Counted from the stretch's first letter, positions 36,906 to 45,965 are shown. The stretch is DNA of 64,000 nucleotides from JBDRLU01 sp043812795 (GCA_043812795.1 JBDRLU010000012.1:122222-186221); one strand, 5' to 3'. The notes: generated from the sequence alone by a model not told the origin. Numbers and translations: made by a program.

Positions 36906-37505
36906 TTATTTACCCAGCATCTTGAGCATCCTGATGACGTTGTTGCCTACTTCTCTGGCTTCCTCTATGGCTGTTCTACCGGCCCCTCCGCCAGCGCCCT
37001 GTTTTACTTCACCCTTGTCCCGGCCATAGCCGATACCGATGTTGGCCGTTATCATCCCGTGGGACAGGAAGAAGTTGGAAAGTAAGGCTTTGACCTGTCC
37101 GGCGCCGACTCTTCGGGTAACGACAATGCCGCCGGCGACTTTATCTCTCAGTCTTCTGACTCCGGGCTCTCTCATCTTTGCGTCTCTCTTACCGAGAAAC
37201 ATATAAGTCCGGTCCATTATCGTTTTCATCTGGGCGCTGACGTTCATAAAATACACCGGCGTGCCCAGGATGATAGCATCGGCCGCTTCCATTTGTTGGT
37301 ATATCGGCTGCATATCATCGTTAATTTTACATTTGCCTGTCTCGCGACAGGAGGCGCAGGCATCGCATGGAGAGATTTTTTTACCGATTACGGAAACAAG
37401 CTCGGTCTCCGCCCCCGCTTCACGGACGACGGCCAGTGCCTCTTGCATCAATAACTCGGTATTCCCCCCTTTGCGCGGGCTACAAACAATACCCAGGACT
37501 TTCAT
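36906..37505 (-). CDS. Iron-sulfur flavoprotein (NADPH-dependent FMN reductase family)
   Basis: 199 residues with a flavodoxin fold. MKVLGIVCSPRKGGNTELL binds FMN phosphate. The compact Cys motif CDACASCRETGKC (C-x2-C-x2-C-x5-C) is that of Isf proteins, which hold a 4Fe-4S cluster beside FMN and reduce oxygen or peroxide with ferredoxin electrons. GTPVYFMNVSAQMKTIMDR is typical. ATG at 37505 is preferred over GTG at 37511 because AGGAGG is eight bases before it. The neighbourhood (SOD, rubrerythrin) supports an oxidative-stress or electron-shuttle role. Confidence 0.9.
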   Translation of the reverse strand: MKVLGIVCSPRKGGNTELLMQEALAVVREAGAETELVSVIGKKISPCDACASCRETGKCKINDDMQPIYQQMEAADAIILGTPVYFMNVSAQMKTIMDRTYMFLGKRDAKMREPGVRRLRDKVAGGIVVTRRVGAGQVKALLSNFFLSHGMITANIGIGYGRDKGEVKQGAGGGAGRTAIEEAREVGNNVIRMLKMLGK

Positions 37506-37586
37506 TACCACTTCCTCCTTATTCTTTTAAGTCTAGTTGACGTTGATTTCTGCCGGTAAGCATTGTAGATGTTAATCCGGGCGACG

Positions 37587-38213
37587 TCAATTCAACATGA
37601 GCAGGACCGTTAACATGACAGTCGACCAGATAATATCCGTCGACAAATGGGACGAGCAGGTCTCATCGAGCAGGACATCCGCCCGTGCCGGAAACTCGTC
37701 GTCTTCCTGCCACAGAAGCAACGTTACCGGTAAGCGCGGGAAGGGAAACAGACGGACAGACAAATCGGCATATTCCAATCTTTCGCCGCCGAAGGCTCTT
37801 CCTTTCTGTAGCAACCCATCAGGGTCTCGGCCATACCTGGCGGCCAGTTCTTGGAGCGGAAGCATATGTGTGCCCTGTTCAAAGATGAATCCGCCGCTCA
37901 CTTCTCTGGGGTTAATGAAAGTGCCGGAGAGTGGGATATCTTTGGCTTGAATGAGATACCACAAGGCCGATAAGCGGTAGTAATGAGGAAACCGGTTCAA
38001 TATCAGGTCAGCCGTGTTGGAACGGCCCCAGAAGTCCTTCTCTTTCAATGAGACGAAATGGGTATCATTGAAGACGGGTAACATATACCGCTGGTTGGCG
38101 ATATCAAAGTGAACCTTGGCCCGGCAGCATACCTGCTGCGGAGCCAGACGCGTAAGGGTGTTCCAGGCCTGTTCTTCGCCCTCAAGCCAATCCTGGCTTT
38201 CGCCGACAAACAT
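37587..38213 (-). CDS. DUF3786 domain protein
   Basis: 208 residues matching my recollection of the DUF3786 family: the C-terminal part reads PRLPVTLLLWQEDDEFPARA, then VLLDETCSSHLSTDIIW. The N-terminal half is poorly conserved. The family occurs in anaerobes and corrinoid users but has no proven activity. No signal peptide or membrane helix. It stands alone between the flavoprotein and tspO on the same strand. Function unknown. Confidence 0.7.
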   Translation of the reverse strand: MFVGESQDWLEGEEQAWNTLTRLAPQQVCCRAKVHFDIANQRYMLPVFNDTHFVSLKEKDFWGRSNTADLILNRFPHYYRLSALWYLIQAKDIPLSGTFINPREVSGGFIFEQGTHMLPLQELAARYGRDPDGLLQKGRAFGGERLEYADLSVRLFPFPRLPVTLLLWQEDDEFPARADVLLDETCSSHLSTDIIWSTVMLTVLLMLN

Positions 38214-38255
38214 AGTTTATTATACGCATAAGTGTCTGTTTCATTCAACGGTGCC

Positions 38256-38744
38256 TCATCTGGGTTTTCGGTTCAACATCCAGATGCGTATGTTCAGATT
38301 GGATGCGATGCTGACCCAGATGATATAGGGTAGGAGTAGTGCGCCGGCGGCGGCTGAGACGCCAAAGAAGGCGATGATATTGGCCAGTATTACCAGCCAG
38401 AGTAGCAGAATAAGAACCATGCCACCGAAGAGAGATTTAAGTCCGAAGAAGATAACCGACCACAGGACATTCAGCGCTAATTGAACCCAGAAGATGATGA
38501 AGGCGATGCTGGCGCCTTCCTGGGCCAGTCCGCCTCGCCAGACCAGGAAGACGGCAATGCCCATCAACAGGTAAAGGGTAATCCAGATTGGCCCGAAGAC
38601 GGAATTGGGCGGTGTGAAGGCTGGTTTTTCCAAGCCTTTGTACCAGGTCGGGATGGCAGGGGTGGTGAAGATAGCCCCGATACCACCTGCCCCTTCGCAG
38701 ATAAGAATGCTTACGATGAGTTTGATGATGTCCGGTTCGCTCAT
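38256..38744 (-). CDS. tspO: TspO/MBR family membrane protein
   Basis: About 162 residues and five membrane helices, the TspO size and topology. WYKGLEKPAFTPPNSVFGPIW and LYLLMG are the conserved early block, and VQLALNVLWSVIFFG is the third-helix block. TspO proteins bind porphyrins and heme-like ligands. I start at ATG 38744 (MSEPDII) behind AAGAGGTG; a longer frame to 38807 is hydrophobic but unsupported. Divergent from the ferredoxin operon. Confidence 0.9.
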   Translation of the reverse strand: MSEPDIIKLIVSILICEGAGGIGAIFTTPAIPTWYKGLEKPAFTPPNSVFGPIWITLYLLMGIAVFLVWRGGLAQEGASIAFIIFWVQLALNVLWSVIFFGLKSLFGGMVLILLLWLVILANIIAFFGVSAAAGALLLPYIIWVSIASNLNIRIWMLNRKPR

Positions 38745-38893
38745 GTATTCACCTCTTGCCGATTCAAGTAAATAATAAAGGTAATAAAAGAAACATGCAA
38801 ACGGCAAATAATTGTGCTAGTTGTCCGCTAAACATAACTTTGGTGAGGCCTTACTAATATAGAAAAGTACCATCTTTATTGAGAACAAGGGGC

Positions 38894-38922
38894 TTGACAA
38901 AAAAGAGAGGCCGTTGTAGTAT
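38894..38922 (+). promoter_or_regulatory. Sigma70 promoter of the glutamate synthase/hisHF operon
   Basis: TTGACA (38894-38899), 17-base spacer, TAGTAT (38917-38922). It lies 50 bases before the ferredoxin start at 38972 and is the only strong promoter I see before the eight following close-packed genes. Confidence 0.75.
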
Positions 38923-38971
38923 AAGCATACGGCAACCGATTGCCGTTTACCGATGAGGAGGATATCCGGCG

Positions 38972-39433
38972 ATGAAACGGATTTATGCTGACGAGACAGT
39001 CTGTATCGGCTGCCATCTTTGTGAGGTGTTTTGCCAGTTCGCCCACTCGCCGTCGAAGGACCTGGTGAAAGCATTCAACAAAGAGGCGGTACGGCCACTG
39101 GCTTCGGTAGCTATTGAAGAAAAAAGACCGGTGTGTTTTGCCGTACAATGCCGGCATTGTGATGAACCGGCTTGTGTCTATGCTTGCCTTACCGGCGCTC
39201 TGCGGAAAGACTCCGATACTGGAGTGGTTACAGTGGATGCCAATAAGTGTGTTGGCTGCTGGACCTGCGTGCTGGCTTGTCCGGTGGGGGCTATCCAGAG
39301 AGACACGGTGCACGGTAGAATTATGAAGTGTGATTTGTGCGCCGGTAAAGAGGCACCGTTCTGTGTCACCAATTGTCCCAACGAAGCATTGACCTATGTT
39401 GAGGAAAAGGTCGGCAAAGGGTCGGGACGTTGA
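38972..39433 (+). CDS. Four-cluster-type 4Fe-4S ferredoxin subunit (HycB/CooF-like)
   Basis: 153 residues with repeated Cys sets: CIGCHLCEVFCQ, CRHCDEPACVYAC, CVGCWTCVLACPVG and CDLCAGKEAPFCVTNCP. This is the layout of electron-transfer subunits of multi-subunit oxidoreductases. GAGGAGG lies upstream of ATG 38972. First gene of the glt operon; with the FAD protein at 40399 it probably delivers electrons to the glutamate synthase FMN subunit (inference). Confidence 0.9.
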   Translation: MKRIYADETVCIGCHLCEVFCQFAHSPSKDLVKAFNKEAVRPLASVAIEEKRPVCFAVQCRHCDEPACVYACLTGALRKDSDTGVVTVDANKCVGCWTCVLACPVGAIQRDTVHGRIMKCDLCAGKEAPFCVTNCPNEALTYVEEKVGKGSGR

Positions 39434-39469
39434 CGAGAGTTGTCGTATTCGGGTTGCGGAGGTGCTAAC

Positions 39470-39760
39470 ATGGAAAAGCAGAAGTATGTCGTGATGCTGG
39501 AGGTATCGCCTGAATTCAGCCAACAATTCCCGAAGGTAGAGGCGGAAGGTATGGCAGACATGATACGGGACGCCGTTCGGGCGAAGAGCTGCAGTTTTAT
39601 GGGGGCCGTGCCTTTTAAGGTAAATGTCCAGTGGGCTGGTGAGGTTTCCTCGGCCTATGGAGAGACGCGCGAATATAAATTTGGGGAATTAGACGGAGCT
39701 GATGAGTCAGCCACGAGTATAACGTATTGTATCGAGGGTAGCAAGGTAGATGGCCGCTGA
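39470..39760 (+). CDS. Small conserved-looking protein of unknown function
   Basis: 96 residues starting at ATG 39470 (MEKQKYVVMLEVSPEF) behind GGAGGTG. Soluble, mixed acidic, with single Cys residues (KSCSF, TYCIEG) and no membrane segment. I do not recognise a family. It overlaps hisH by 11 bases and sits 37 bases after the ferredoxin gene, so it is translated with the glt operon. Coding status is supported by the overlap, ribosome-binding site and position. Confidence 0.7.
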   Translation: MEKQKYVVMLEVSPEFSQQFPKVEAEGMADMIRDAVRAKSCSFMGAVPFKVNVQWAGEVSSAYGETREYKFGELDGADESATSITYCIEGSKVDGR

Positions 39761-40379
39761 TAGGACGGTGGTAATCATTGATTACGGCGCTGGCAATCTT
39801 CACAGCGTGACTAATGCGGTGAAGAAGCTGGGCTATACGCCCGAAATAACCAGTAATTCGGAAAATGTACTGAAAGCCCGTGCGGTAATTTTACCCGGGG
39901 TCGGCGCCGCCGGAGAGGCGATGAAGAATTTGAAGAAGGCGGGTCTGGTCTTGCCGATTCGCCAGATTATTAAAGAAGGACGTCCTTTTTTCGGCGTTTG
40001 TCTGGGCTTGCAGTTGCTTCTGGACGGTACCGAGGAAAACGGCGGACAGGAATGCCTGGGTATCATTCCGGGGAAAGTGAAGAAGCTCCCGGATGGACTG
40101 AAAACACCGCACATGGGATGGAATCAGGTCAGGCAGCTTGGCCCGTCACCGCTCTTTACCGGCATTCCCGATAAGGCTAATTTCTATTTTGTCCATAGTT
40201 ACTATGCCGAGCCTGAAGAGAAATCGGTAGTGGTCGGCGAGACTGATTACGGTATTACGATGTGCAGTATCATGGCGCAAGGTGATTTGCTCGCTGCCCA
40301 GTTCCATCCGGAAAAGAGCGGAGAGATAGGGTTGAAGATGTACGACAATTTTTTGAAACTAGCGGTAAAGCGGGATTAG
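39750..40379 (+). CDS. hisH: Imidazole glycerol phosphate synthase, glutaminase subunit
   Basis: 209 residues, class I glutamine amidotransferase that feeds ammonia to HisF. VVIIDYGAGNLHSV opens the chain; the nucleophile is Cys in FGVCLGLQLL, with His and Glu in AAQFHPEKSG. Usual HisH length. The start overlaps the preceding small gene. Its partner hisF is four genes on, at 42903. No other his genes are in the window, so the pair has been drawn into the glutamate synthase operon. Confidence 0.95.
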   Translation: MAADRTVVIIDYGAGNLHSVTNAVKKLGYTPEITSNSENVLKARAVILPGVGAAGEAMKNLKKAGLVLPIRQIIKEGRPFFGVCLGLQLLLDGTEENGGQECLGIIPGKVKKLPDGLKTPHMGWNQVRQLGPSPLFTGIPDKANFYFVHSYYAEPEEKSVVVGETDYGITMCSIMAQGDLLAAQFHPEKSGEIGLKMYDNFLKLAVKRD

Positions 40380-40398
40380 ACCTGAAGGGATAGATGAC

Positions 40399-41745
40399 AT
40401 GGTAAAGAACCCAGCGAAAACAAAATACCTGATTATCGGCAATTCAGCCGGAGCTATCGGTGCAGTTGAAGCTATCCGTGGCACGGATAAGACCGGGACT
40501 ATCACCATAGTTTCCGATGAGCCTTATCCCGCTTATTCACGGCCGCTTATTTCCGAACATCTGGGCAAAGGATTTCTGCTGGGAAGGATGCTGTTCCGCC
40601 CGGCTGATTTCTATGAAAAGAACAAAATCACCACCTTTTTGGGCAAGAAGGCATGGCGTATCGATGTTGACGAACATGTTGTTGAACTGGAATCGGGTGA
40701 GAAGATTGGCTGGCGTAAGCTTTTGCTGGCGACAGGTGGTCTGCCCATTGTTCCGCAGGTAAAAGGCCTGGACCTGGACGGCGTCTTTAACTTTATTACA
40801 CTACGTGATGCGATGTCGATTGACCAGTTCCTCGGAGAGTTTGCGAAAAGAAAGACGAGGGCGGTAGTTATCGGGGGTGGCCTTATCGGCGTAAGTGTTA
40901 CCGAAGCTCTGGTAGAACGGGGAGTACATGTCACTATCGTCGAAATGAAAGACCTGATTTTGAATACTATTCTCGATGAAGAAGCCTCGGCTCTGGAAGC
41001 AAAGACCTTGAAGCGGGCCGGAGTTGAAATTATCACCGGCCATACCGTATCTGAAATTAGCAGCTATTCGGGCGATGATGTCACCGGCGTCACCCTCGAT
41101 GATAGCCGGCCTATACCGTGTGAGATGGTGGTGGTGGCGATTGGGGTCAGGCCGCGTGTTGACCTTACCGCCGGCACTGATATCAAAGTCAATCGTGGTA
41201 TTGTCGTTGACCGTCACATGGCCACCTCTAACCCGGATGTTTTTGCCTGCGGTGATGCGGCGGAGACTTATGACTGCGTTTATGACGAGAACCGACTGGT
41301 ACCTATCTGGCCGAATGCCTATCTGGGTGGGCGGGTAGCCGGTTTCAATATGGCCGGCGTGGCTACCGAGTATTCGAATAGCACGACAATGAACTCGCTT
41401 AAGTATTTCGGGCTGGCTATTACCTCGGCGGGGATGGCCAATCCGCCTGGCGATAGCTACGAGGTACTGGTCAACAGCGGCGACCGTACCTATAAGAAAG
41501 TGGTGCTGAAAGACGGCCTTATTATGGGCTTGCTCTTCGTCGGCGATATCGAGAAATCAGGCATTATCTTCAATTTAATGAAAGACAAAGTAAACGTTAC
41601 TGAATTTAAACAGACCCTGGTGGCTGACGACTTCGGTTTAAGTTCATTGCCCGAGGAAATATGGCGGGCAATGTTAGACATGAAGTCACCGGTTTCAGCA
41701 AGAGCGCCTGACGAAAAGACCAAAGAATTAGTGCGGGGCAAATAA
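40399..41745 (+). CDS. FAD-dependent pyridine nucleotide-disulfide oxidoreductase
   Basis: 448 residues of the NADH oxidase / nitrite reductase NirB-like / rubredoxin reductase branch. FAD motif near KYLIIGNSAGAIGAVEAIRG, NAD motif AVVIGGGLIGVSVTEALVERG, and second FAD motif PDVFACGDAAE. No redox-active Cys pair is seen. It lies between hisH and the glutamate synthase amidotransferase gene with short gaps (19 bases each), so it is a good candidate for the NAD(P)H-oxidising small-subunit role of this split glutamate synthase (inference). Confidence 0.88.
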   Translation: MVKNPAKTKYLIIGNSAGAIGAVEAIRGTDKTGTITIVSDEPYPAYSRPLISEHLGKGFLLGRMLFRPADFYEKNKITTFLGKKAWRIDVDEHVVELESGEKIGWRKLLLATGGLPIVPQVKGLDLDGVFNFITLRDAMSIDQFLGEFAKRKTRAVVIGGGLIGVSVTEALVERGVHVTIVEMKDLILNTILDEEASALEAKTLKRAGVEIITGHTVSEISSYSGDDVTGVTLDDSRPIPCEMVVVAIGVRPRVDLTAGTDIKVNRGIVVDRHMATSNPDVFACGDAAETYDCVYDENRLVPIWPNAYLGGRVAGFNMAGVATEYSNSTTMNSLKYFGLAITSAGMANPPGDSYEVLVNSGDRTYKKVVLKDGLIMGLLFVGDIEKSGIIFNLMKDKVNVTEFKQTLVADDFGLSSLPEEIWRAMLDMKSPVSARAPDEKTKELVRGK

Positions 41746-41764
41746 CTGGTTCAGGAGAGCGAAG

Positions 41765-42913
41765 ATGAAAGCGATTAATCGCATACACAATCCACATAAT
41801 GATGATAAAGTAATCGATGCCTGCTCTCTTTTTGGGGCGATGGATACTTCGGGGAGAAGGTTCTCCGGCAGGGGTGTCATCCGGGCGATTGCCAATATGC
41901 ATGACCGCAGCAATGGCCTGGGTGGAGGCTTCGCTGTTTACGGACTGTATCCCGAATATACCGACTGTTATGCTTTCCATGTCATGTATCTGGGCCAGAA
42001 AGGGAAAGAAGATACCGAGGCCTTCCTGAAAGATAAATTCGATTTAGTCCATGCCGAAGAAATACCAACACAGCCAACGGCGGGCATTACTAATCCGCCG
42101 CTGGTCTGGCGCTATTTCCTCGAAGCCGGCCAGCATAAGCCGGAAGAGCAGTCTGAGGATGATTACGTGGTCGAGCGGGTGATGGAGATAAACACCAAGA
42201 TTGAAGATACCTTCGTCTTTTCCAGCGGTAAAGATATGGGTGTCTTTAAGGGCGTCGGCTATCCGGAGGACATTGCCAATTATTTTTGCCTCGAAGATTA
42301 TGAGGGTTATCTGTGGACGGCCCACGGCCGCTTCCCGACCAATACCCCGGGCTGGTGGGGTGGTGCCCACCCGTTTTGTCTGCTCGACTGGACGGTGGTT
42401 CATAATGGCGAGATTTCATCCTACGGCATCAACCGCCGCTACCTGGAACAGTTCGGCTATTATTGCACGATGCAGACGGATACCGAGGTGGTGGCTTATG
42501 CCGTTGACCTGTTGATGCGTAAGCATGGCCTGCCCATGGAAATCGTGGCTAAAGTCCTTGCATCACCGCTGTGGAGTGAGATTGAGCGGCAGCCTTTGCC
42601 GGAGCAACAATTGTTGCGGACGCTGCGCCAGGTGTACAGCGGGCTGCTCCTGAATGGCCCGTTCACAGTGATTATCGCTCATCAGGGTGAAATGATTGGG
42701 CTTACCGACCGTATCCGGCTCCGCCCTTTGGTTGCCGGGATACAGGATGATACGCTTTACCTTTCGTCAGAAGAATCGGCGATTCATCTGGTTTGTCCCG
42801 ATGTGGAAAAAACCTGGTCGCCGATGGGCGGCGAGCCGATTATCGGTCGGCTGGGTACACCGCTACAGATCAGAGAAAAAGTTGCTGTCAGGGAGAAAGT
42901 ACGTGCTCACTAA
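41765..42913 (+). CDS. Glutamate synthase, glutamine amidotransferase (class II) subunit
   Basis: 382 residues, the Ntn-type glutaminase part of GltS as a separate gene. Cys in IDACSLFGAMD is the likely N-terminal nucleophile after removal of about 19 residues. TAHGRFPTNTPGWWGGAHPF and VVHNGEISSYG are class II amidotransferase blocks, and TDTEVVAYAVD follows. ATG at 41765 behind CAGGAGAG. It overlaps hisF by 11 bases, so translation is coupled. It releases ammonia for the FMN subunit at 43681. Confidence 0.92.
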   Translation: MKAINRIHNPHNDDKVIDACSLFGAMDTSGRRFSGRGVIRAIANMHDRSNGLGGGFAVYGLYPEYTDCYAFHVMYLGQKGKEDTEAFLKDKFDLVHAEEIPTQPTAGITNPPLVWRYFLEAGQHKPEEQSEDDYVVERVMEINTKIEDTFVFSSGKDMGVFKGVGYPEDIANYFCLEDYEGYLWTAHGRFPTNTPGWWGGAHPFCLLDWTVVHNGEISSYGINRRYLEQFGYYCTMQTDTEVVAYAVDLLMRKHGLPMEIVAKVLASPLWSEIERQPLPEQQLLRTLRQVYSGLLLNGPFTVIIAHQGEMIGLTDRIRLRPLVAGIQDDTLYLSSEESAIHLVCPDVEKTWSPMGGEPIIGRLGTPLQIREKVAVREKVRAH

Positions 42914-43670
42914 ACGGATTATTCCCTGCCTCGATGTCAAAGAGGGGCGGGTAGTAAAAGGTAAAAGCTTTGCCAGGTTACAGGATGCCGGCGACCCGGT
43001 GGAACTGGCTAGTTACTACTATAAAGAAGGCGCTGACGAGCTGGTCTTTCTAGATATCACCGCTACTCCCGAGGGACGCGATACGATGGTTAGCTTAGTA
43101 GAAAAGGTAGCGCGAGAAGTCTTTATCCCGCTGGCCGTGGGTGGTGGATTACGTACCCTCGGCGATATGCGGCGTGCCCTGATTGCTGGAGCGGACAAGG
43201 TGGCTATCAATACGGCGGCAGTACTCCAGCCGACTCTTATTAGCGAGGGAGCGAATAGATTCGGCAGCCAGTGTATTGTGGTCGCCATCGATGCCAAAAG
43301 AGTAGGTAACGGCGCTCAGCCGAAATGGGATGTCTATGTCAATAGCGGCCAGAAGCCGACCGGTATCGATGCCTTCGGGTGGGCCAAACGGGCGGTCGAG
43401 CTTGGCGCCGGCGAATTACTGCTGACCAGTATTGATGCCGACGGCCATCAGGTCGGCTATGACCTGGAACTGACGCGGGCTATCTCCGAGGCGGTTAACG
43501 TGCCCGTCATTGCCAGTGGTGGCGCCGGTAATCTGGAAGACCTTTACCAGGCTCTGATGAGCGGCAAGGCCGATGCCGTGCTCGCCGCCAGTATTTTCCA
43601 TTATGAGACATATTCCATTGCCGAAACAAAAAGATATTTAGCCCGGAAGGGCATACCAATACGAACGTAG
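42903..43670 (+). CDS. hisF: Imidazole glycerol phosphate synthase, cyclase subunit
   Basis: 255 residues, (beta-alpha)8 barrel making imidazole glycerol phosphate and AICAR from PRFAR and ammonia. Start GTG 42903 (LTKRIIPCLDVKEGRVVKG) with GGGAG upstream; a longer frame back to 42696 is a shadow of the previous gene. The catalytic Asps are in CLDVKEG and VVAIDAKR. Phosphate loops AVGGGLR and ASGGAG. It sits between two glutamate synthase subunits, an unusual place. Confidence 0.96.
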   Translation: MLTKRIIPCLDVKEGRVVKGKSFARLQDAGDPVELASYYYKEGADELVFLDITATPEGRDTMVSLVEKVAREVFIPLAVGGGLRTLGDMRRALIAGADKVAINTAAVLQPTLISEGANRFGSQCIVVAIDAKRVGNGAQPKWDVYVNSGQKPTGIDAFGWAKRAVELGAGELLLTSIDADGHQVGYDLELTRAISEAVNVPVIASGGAGNLEDLYQALMSGKADAVLAASIFHYETYSIAETKRYLARKGIPIRT

Positions 43671-43680
43671 GGGAAAGACA

Positions 43681-45195
43681 ATGAAGACCTATTTTCCGGC
43701 CAAATTTCTAATCGAACGGGACAAGGAACGCTGTATCCGGTGCCAGGTCTGCGTTAACCAGTGCAGCTTCAATTCTCATTACTATGATGCCGATGATGAT
43801 GAAGTTAAAAGCCATGAAGAAAACTGCGTCGGCTGCCATCGCTGCGTGATTTTTTGTCCGACGCATGCCGTGACCATCGGGCGGAATCCGTTAGAGTACC
43901 GTGGCAACTACAATTGGCGTCCTGAAGTTATTGAGGACATTATCAAACAGGCGGAAACCGGCGGTGTGTTGCTTACCGGCATGGGGGACGATAAAAGCCA
44001 GACCATTTACTGGGACCATCTGGTGCTTAATGCCAGCCAGGTGACCAACCCCTCGATTGACCCGTTGCGGGAGCCGATGGAATTGACCACCTACCTGGGA
44101 AGGAAGCCGGACCGCGTGGAAGTTGGCCATAACGGACATGGTGGCGATAATCTGAAAACGGAACTGCCGCCGCAGGTCAAGATTGACGTGCCGGTCATGT
44201 TTGCTGCCATGTCTTACGGTGCGGTCAGCCTCAATGTACATGAAGCATTGGCCAGGGCAGCTACTGAGATGGGTACTCTCTGGGATACCGGTGAAGGCGG
44301 TCTTCACCCCAGCTTATATAAATATGGTGATAATACCATTGTCCAGGTAGCGTCGGGACGCTTCGGCGTTCATCCGGCCTACCTCGATGTCGCCCGTGTC
44401 ATCGAGATTAAGATTGGCCAGGGAGCCAAGCCCGGTATTGGCGGACATCTTCCCGGTGAGAAAGTGAGCGCCGAAGTTTCGATGACCCGCATGATTCCCC
44501 GGGGTACTGATGCTCTGTCCCCCGCGCCACAACATGATATTTATTCCATTGAAGACCTATCTCAGCTTATTTACGCCTTGAAGGAAGCTACCAACTACAC
44601 CAAACCGATAGCCGTGAAGATAGCGGCCGTCCACAATTCGGCGGCTATTGCCAGCGGTATGGTGCGGGCCGGTGCCGATATCATCGTCCTCGATGGGTTA
44701 CGGGGGGCAACCGGAGCCGCTCCGAAAATCATCCGTGATAATGTGGGCATTCCCATCGAACTGGCTCTGGCCTCGGTCGATACTCGACTGAGACAGGAAG
44801 GGATACGCAACCGGGCGTCTCTAGTCATTTCGGGTGGTATCAGGAACAGCGGTGACCTAGCGAAGGCCATTGCTCTCGGTGCCGATGCGGTTTACATCGG
44901 GACGGCGGCGCTCATTGCCCTTGGTTGCACCGTCTGCCAGCAATGCCATACGGGCAAATGTGCCTGGGGTATCTGCACCACTGATCTTTTCCTGTCTAAG
45001 CGGATTAATCCGGCTATCGGAGCAAAGCGATTATCGAACCTCCTGCGCGGTTGGAGCCTGGAGCTCAAAGATATACTGGGCGGTCTCGGCGTAAATGCCA
45101 TCGAAAGCCTGCGTGGGAACCGTCTCCACCTGAGAGGCGTGGGTTTGACCGACCAGGAGTTGGAAATTCTCGGCGTTAGAATGGCAGGTAGCTAA
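43681..45195 (+). CDS. Glutamate synthase FMN/Fe-S subunit (archaeal-type GltB)
   Basis: 504 residues. N-terminal two-cluster ferredoxin domain (CIRCQVCVNQCSF, CVGCHRCVIFCP), then the FMN-binding glutamate synthase barrel (SYGAVSLNVHEALARAA, GEGGLHPSLY, KPGIGGHLPGEKVS, VISGGIRNSGDLAKA) and a Cys cluster CTVCQQCHTGKCAWGIC for the 3Fe-4S centre. It makes glutamate from 2-oxoglutarate and ammonia. ATG at 43681 behind AGGGGAAAG. The extra ferredoxin domain and lack of fused glutaminase and GXGXG domains mark the split archaeal-like form. Confidence 0.94.
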   Translation: MKTYFPAKFLIERDKERCIRCQVCVNQCSFNSHYYDADDDEVKSHEENCVGCHRCVIFCPTHAVTIGRNPLEYRGNYNWRPEVIEDIIKQAETGGVLLTGMGDDKSQTIYWDHLVLNASQVTNPSIDPLREPMELTTYLGRKPDRVEVGHNGHGGDNLKTELPPQVKIDVPVMFAAMSYGAVSLNVHEALARAATEMGTLWDTGEGGLHPSLYKYGDNTIVQVASGRFGVHPAYLDVARVIEIKIGQGAKPGIGGHLPGEKVSAEVSMTRMIPRGTDALSPAPQHDIYSIEDLSQLIYALKEATNYTKPIAVKIAAVHNSAAIASGMVRAGADIIVLDGLRGATGAAPKIIRDNVGIPIELALASVDTRLRQEGIRNRASLVISGGIRNSGDLAKAIALGADAVYIGTAALIALGCTVCQQCHTGKCAWGICTTDLFLSKRINPAIGAKRLSNLLRGWSLELKDILGGLGVNAIESLRGNRLHLRGVGLTDQELEILGVRMAGS

Positions 45196-45196
45196 A

Positions 45197-45952
45197 ATGA
45201 GAGAAAAGACCAGTTCCATAGTAAAGATTGATGCTGGCGGACTCTATTATAAAGAGCTAAACGCAAAGCTGCGGGAGGCGGTAGCTAAAGGCGCCCGCCG
45301 GATTGAACTGCGGAATGTTTGCGGTCAAAGGTATATTGGCACCGACTTGAACGGGCCGGTGGAAATCGATGTTTATGGTACGCCCGGGAATGACCTTGGC
45401 TCTTTTATGCAGGGGCCTCGGATTACTGTCCATGGCCATGCCCAGGATGGCTGCGGTAATACCATGGATGAAGGTGAAATAATCATCCACGGCCACGCCG
45501 GTGATGTCGTTGGTCTATCGGCGCGCGGCGGTAAAATATTCGTCCGGGAAAATGTCGGCTACCGCGCCGGTATTCACATGAAAGAATTCGGCGAAAAAAA
45601 GCCGGTACTCGTTATCGGCGGCACGGCCCAGGACTTTTTTGGCGAATATCTGGCCGGTGGTGTTCTCATCCTGCTGGGGTTGAATCTAGCTGACGGACAA
45701 CACAAGGCTAATTTTATCGGTACCGGCATGCACGGCGGCGTTATCTACCTCAGAGGAAACGTCGAGAGCTATCAGTTGGGTAAAGAAGTAGGTGTGGCCG
45801 GACTCGACGAAAAAGACTACGAGACTCTCCAGCAATTTGTTGGTGAGTTTGCCGCACACTTCGATGAGGACGCTGCTAAAATTCTCGAACATGAATTTAC
45901 CAAGCTTTTTCCCCGCTGGTTGCGACCTTATGGTACACTTTATGCATATTAG
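45197..45952 (+). CDS. Glutamate synthase GXGXG-domain subunit
   Basis: 251 residues forming the right-handed beta helix that ends large glutamate synthases, as its own gene. Repeats include RYIGTDLNGPVEIDVYG, GPRITVHGHAQDGCG, EIIIHGHAGDVVG and GGVIYLRGN. Starts one base after the previous stop. It probably scaffolds the ammonia tunnel between the glutaminase and FMN subunits. The last 60 residues (VAGLDEKDYETLQQF onwards) extend beyond the helix. Confidence 0.92.
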   Translation: MREKTSSIVKIDAGGLYYKELNAKLREAVAKGARRIELRNVCGQRYIGTDLNGPVEIDVYGTPGNDLGSFMQGPRITVHGHAQDGCGNTMDEGEIIIHGHAGDVVGLSARGGKIFVRENVGYRAGIHMKEFGEKKPVLVIGGTAQDFFGEYLAGGVLILLGLNLADGQHKANFIGTGMHGGVIYLRGNVESYQLGKEVGVAGLDEKDYETLQQFVGEFAAHFDEDAAKILEHEFTKLFPRWLRPYGTLYAY

Positions 45953-45965
45953 GTAAGGAGTAGCC

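Noticed and set aside
42696..42902. N-terminal extension of HisF
   Set aside because: It lies inside the glutamate synthase amidotransferase gene in another frame and has no HisF-like sequence.
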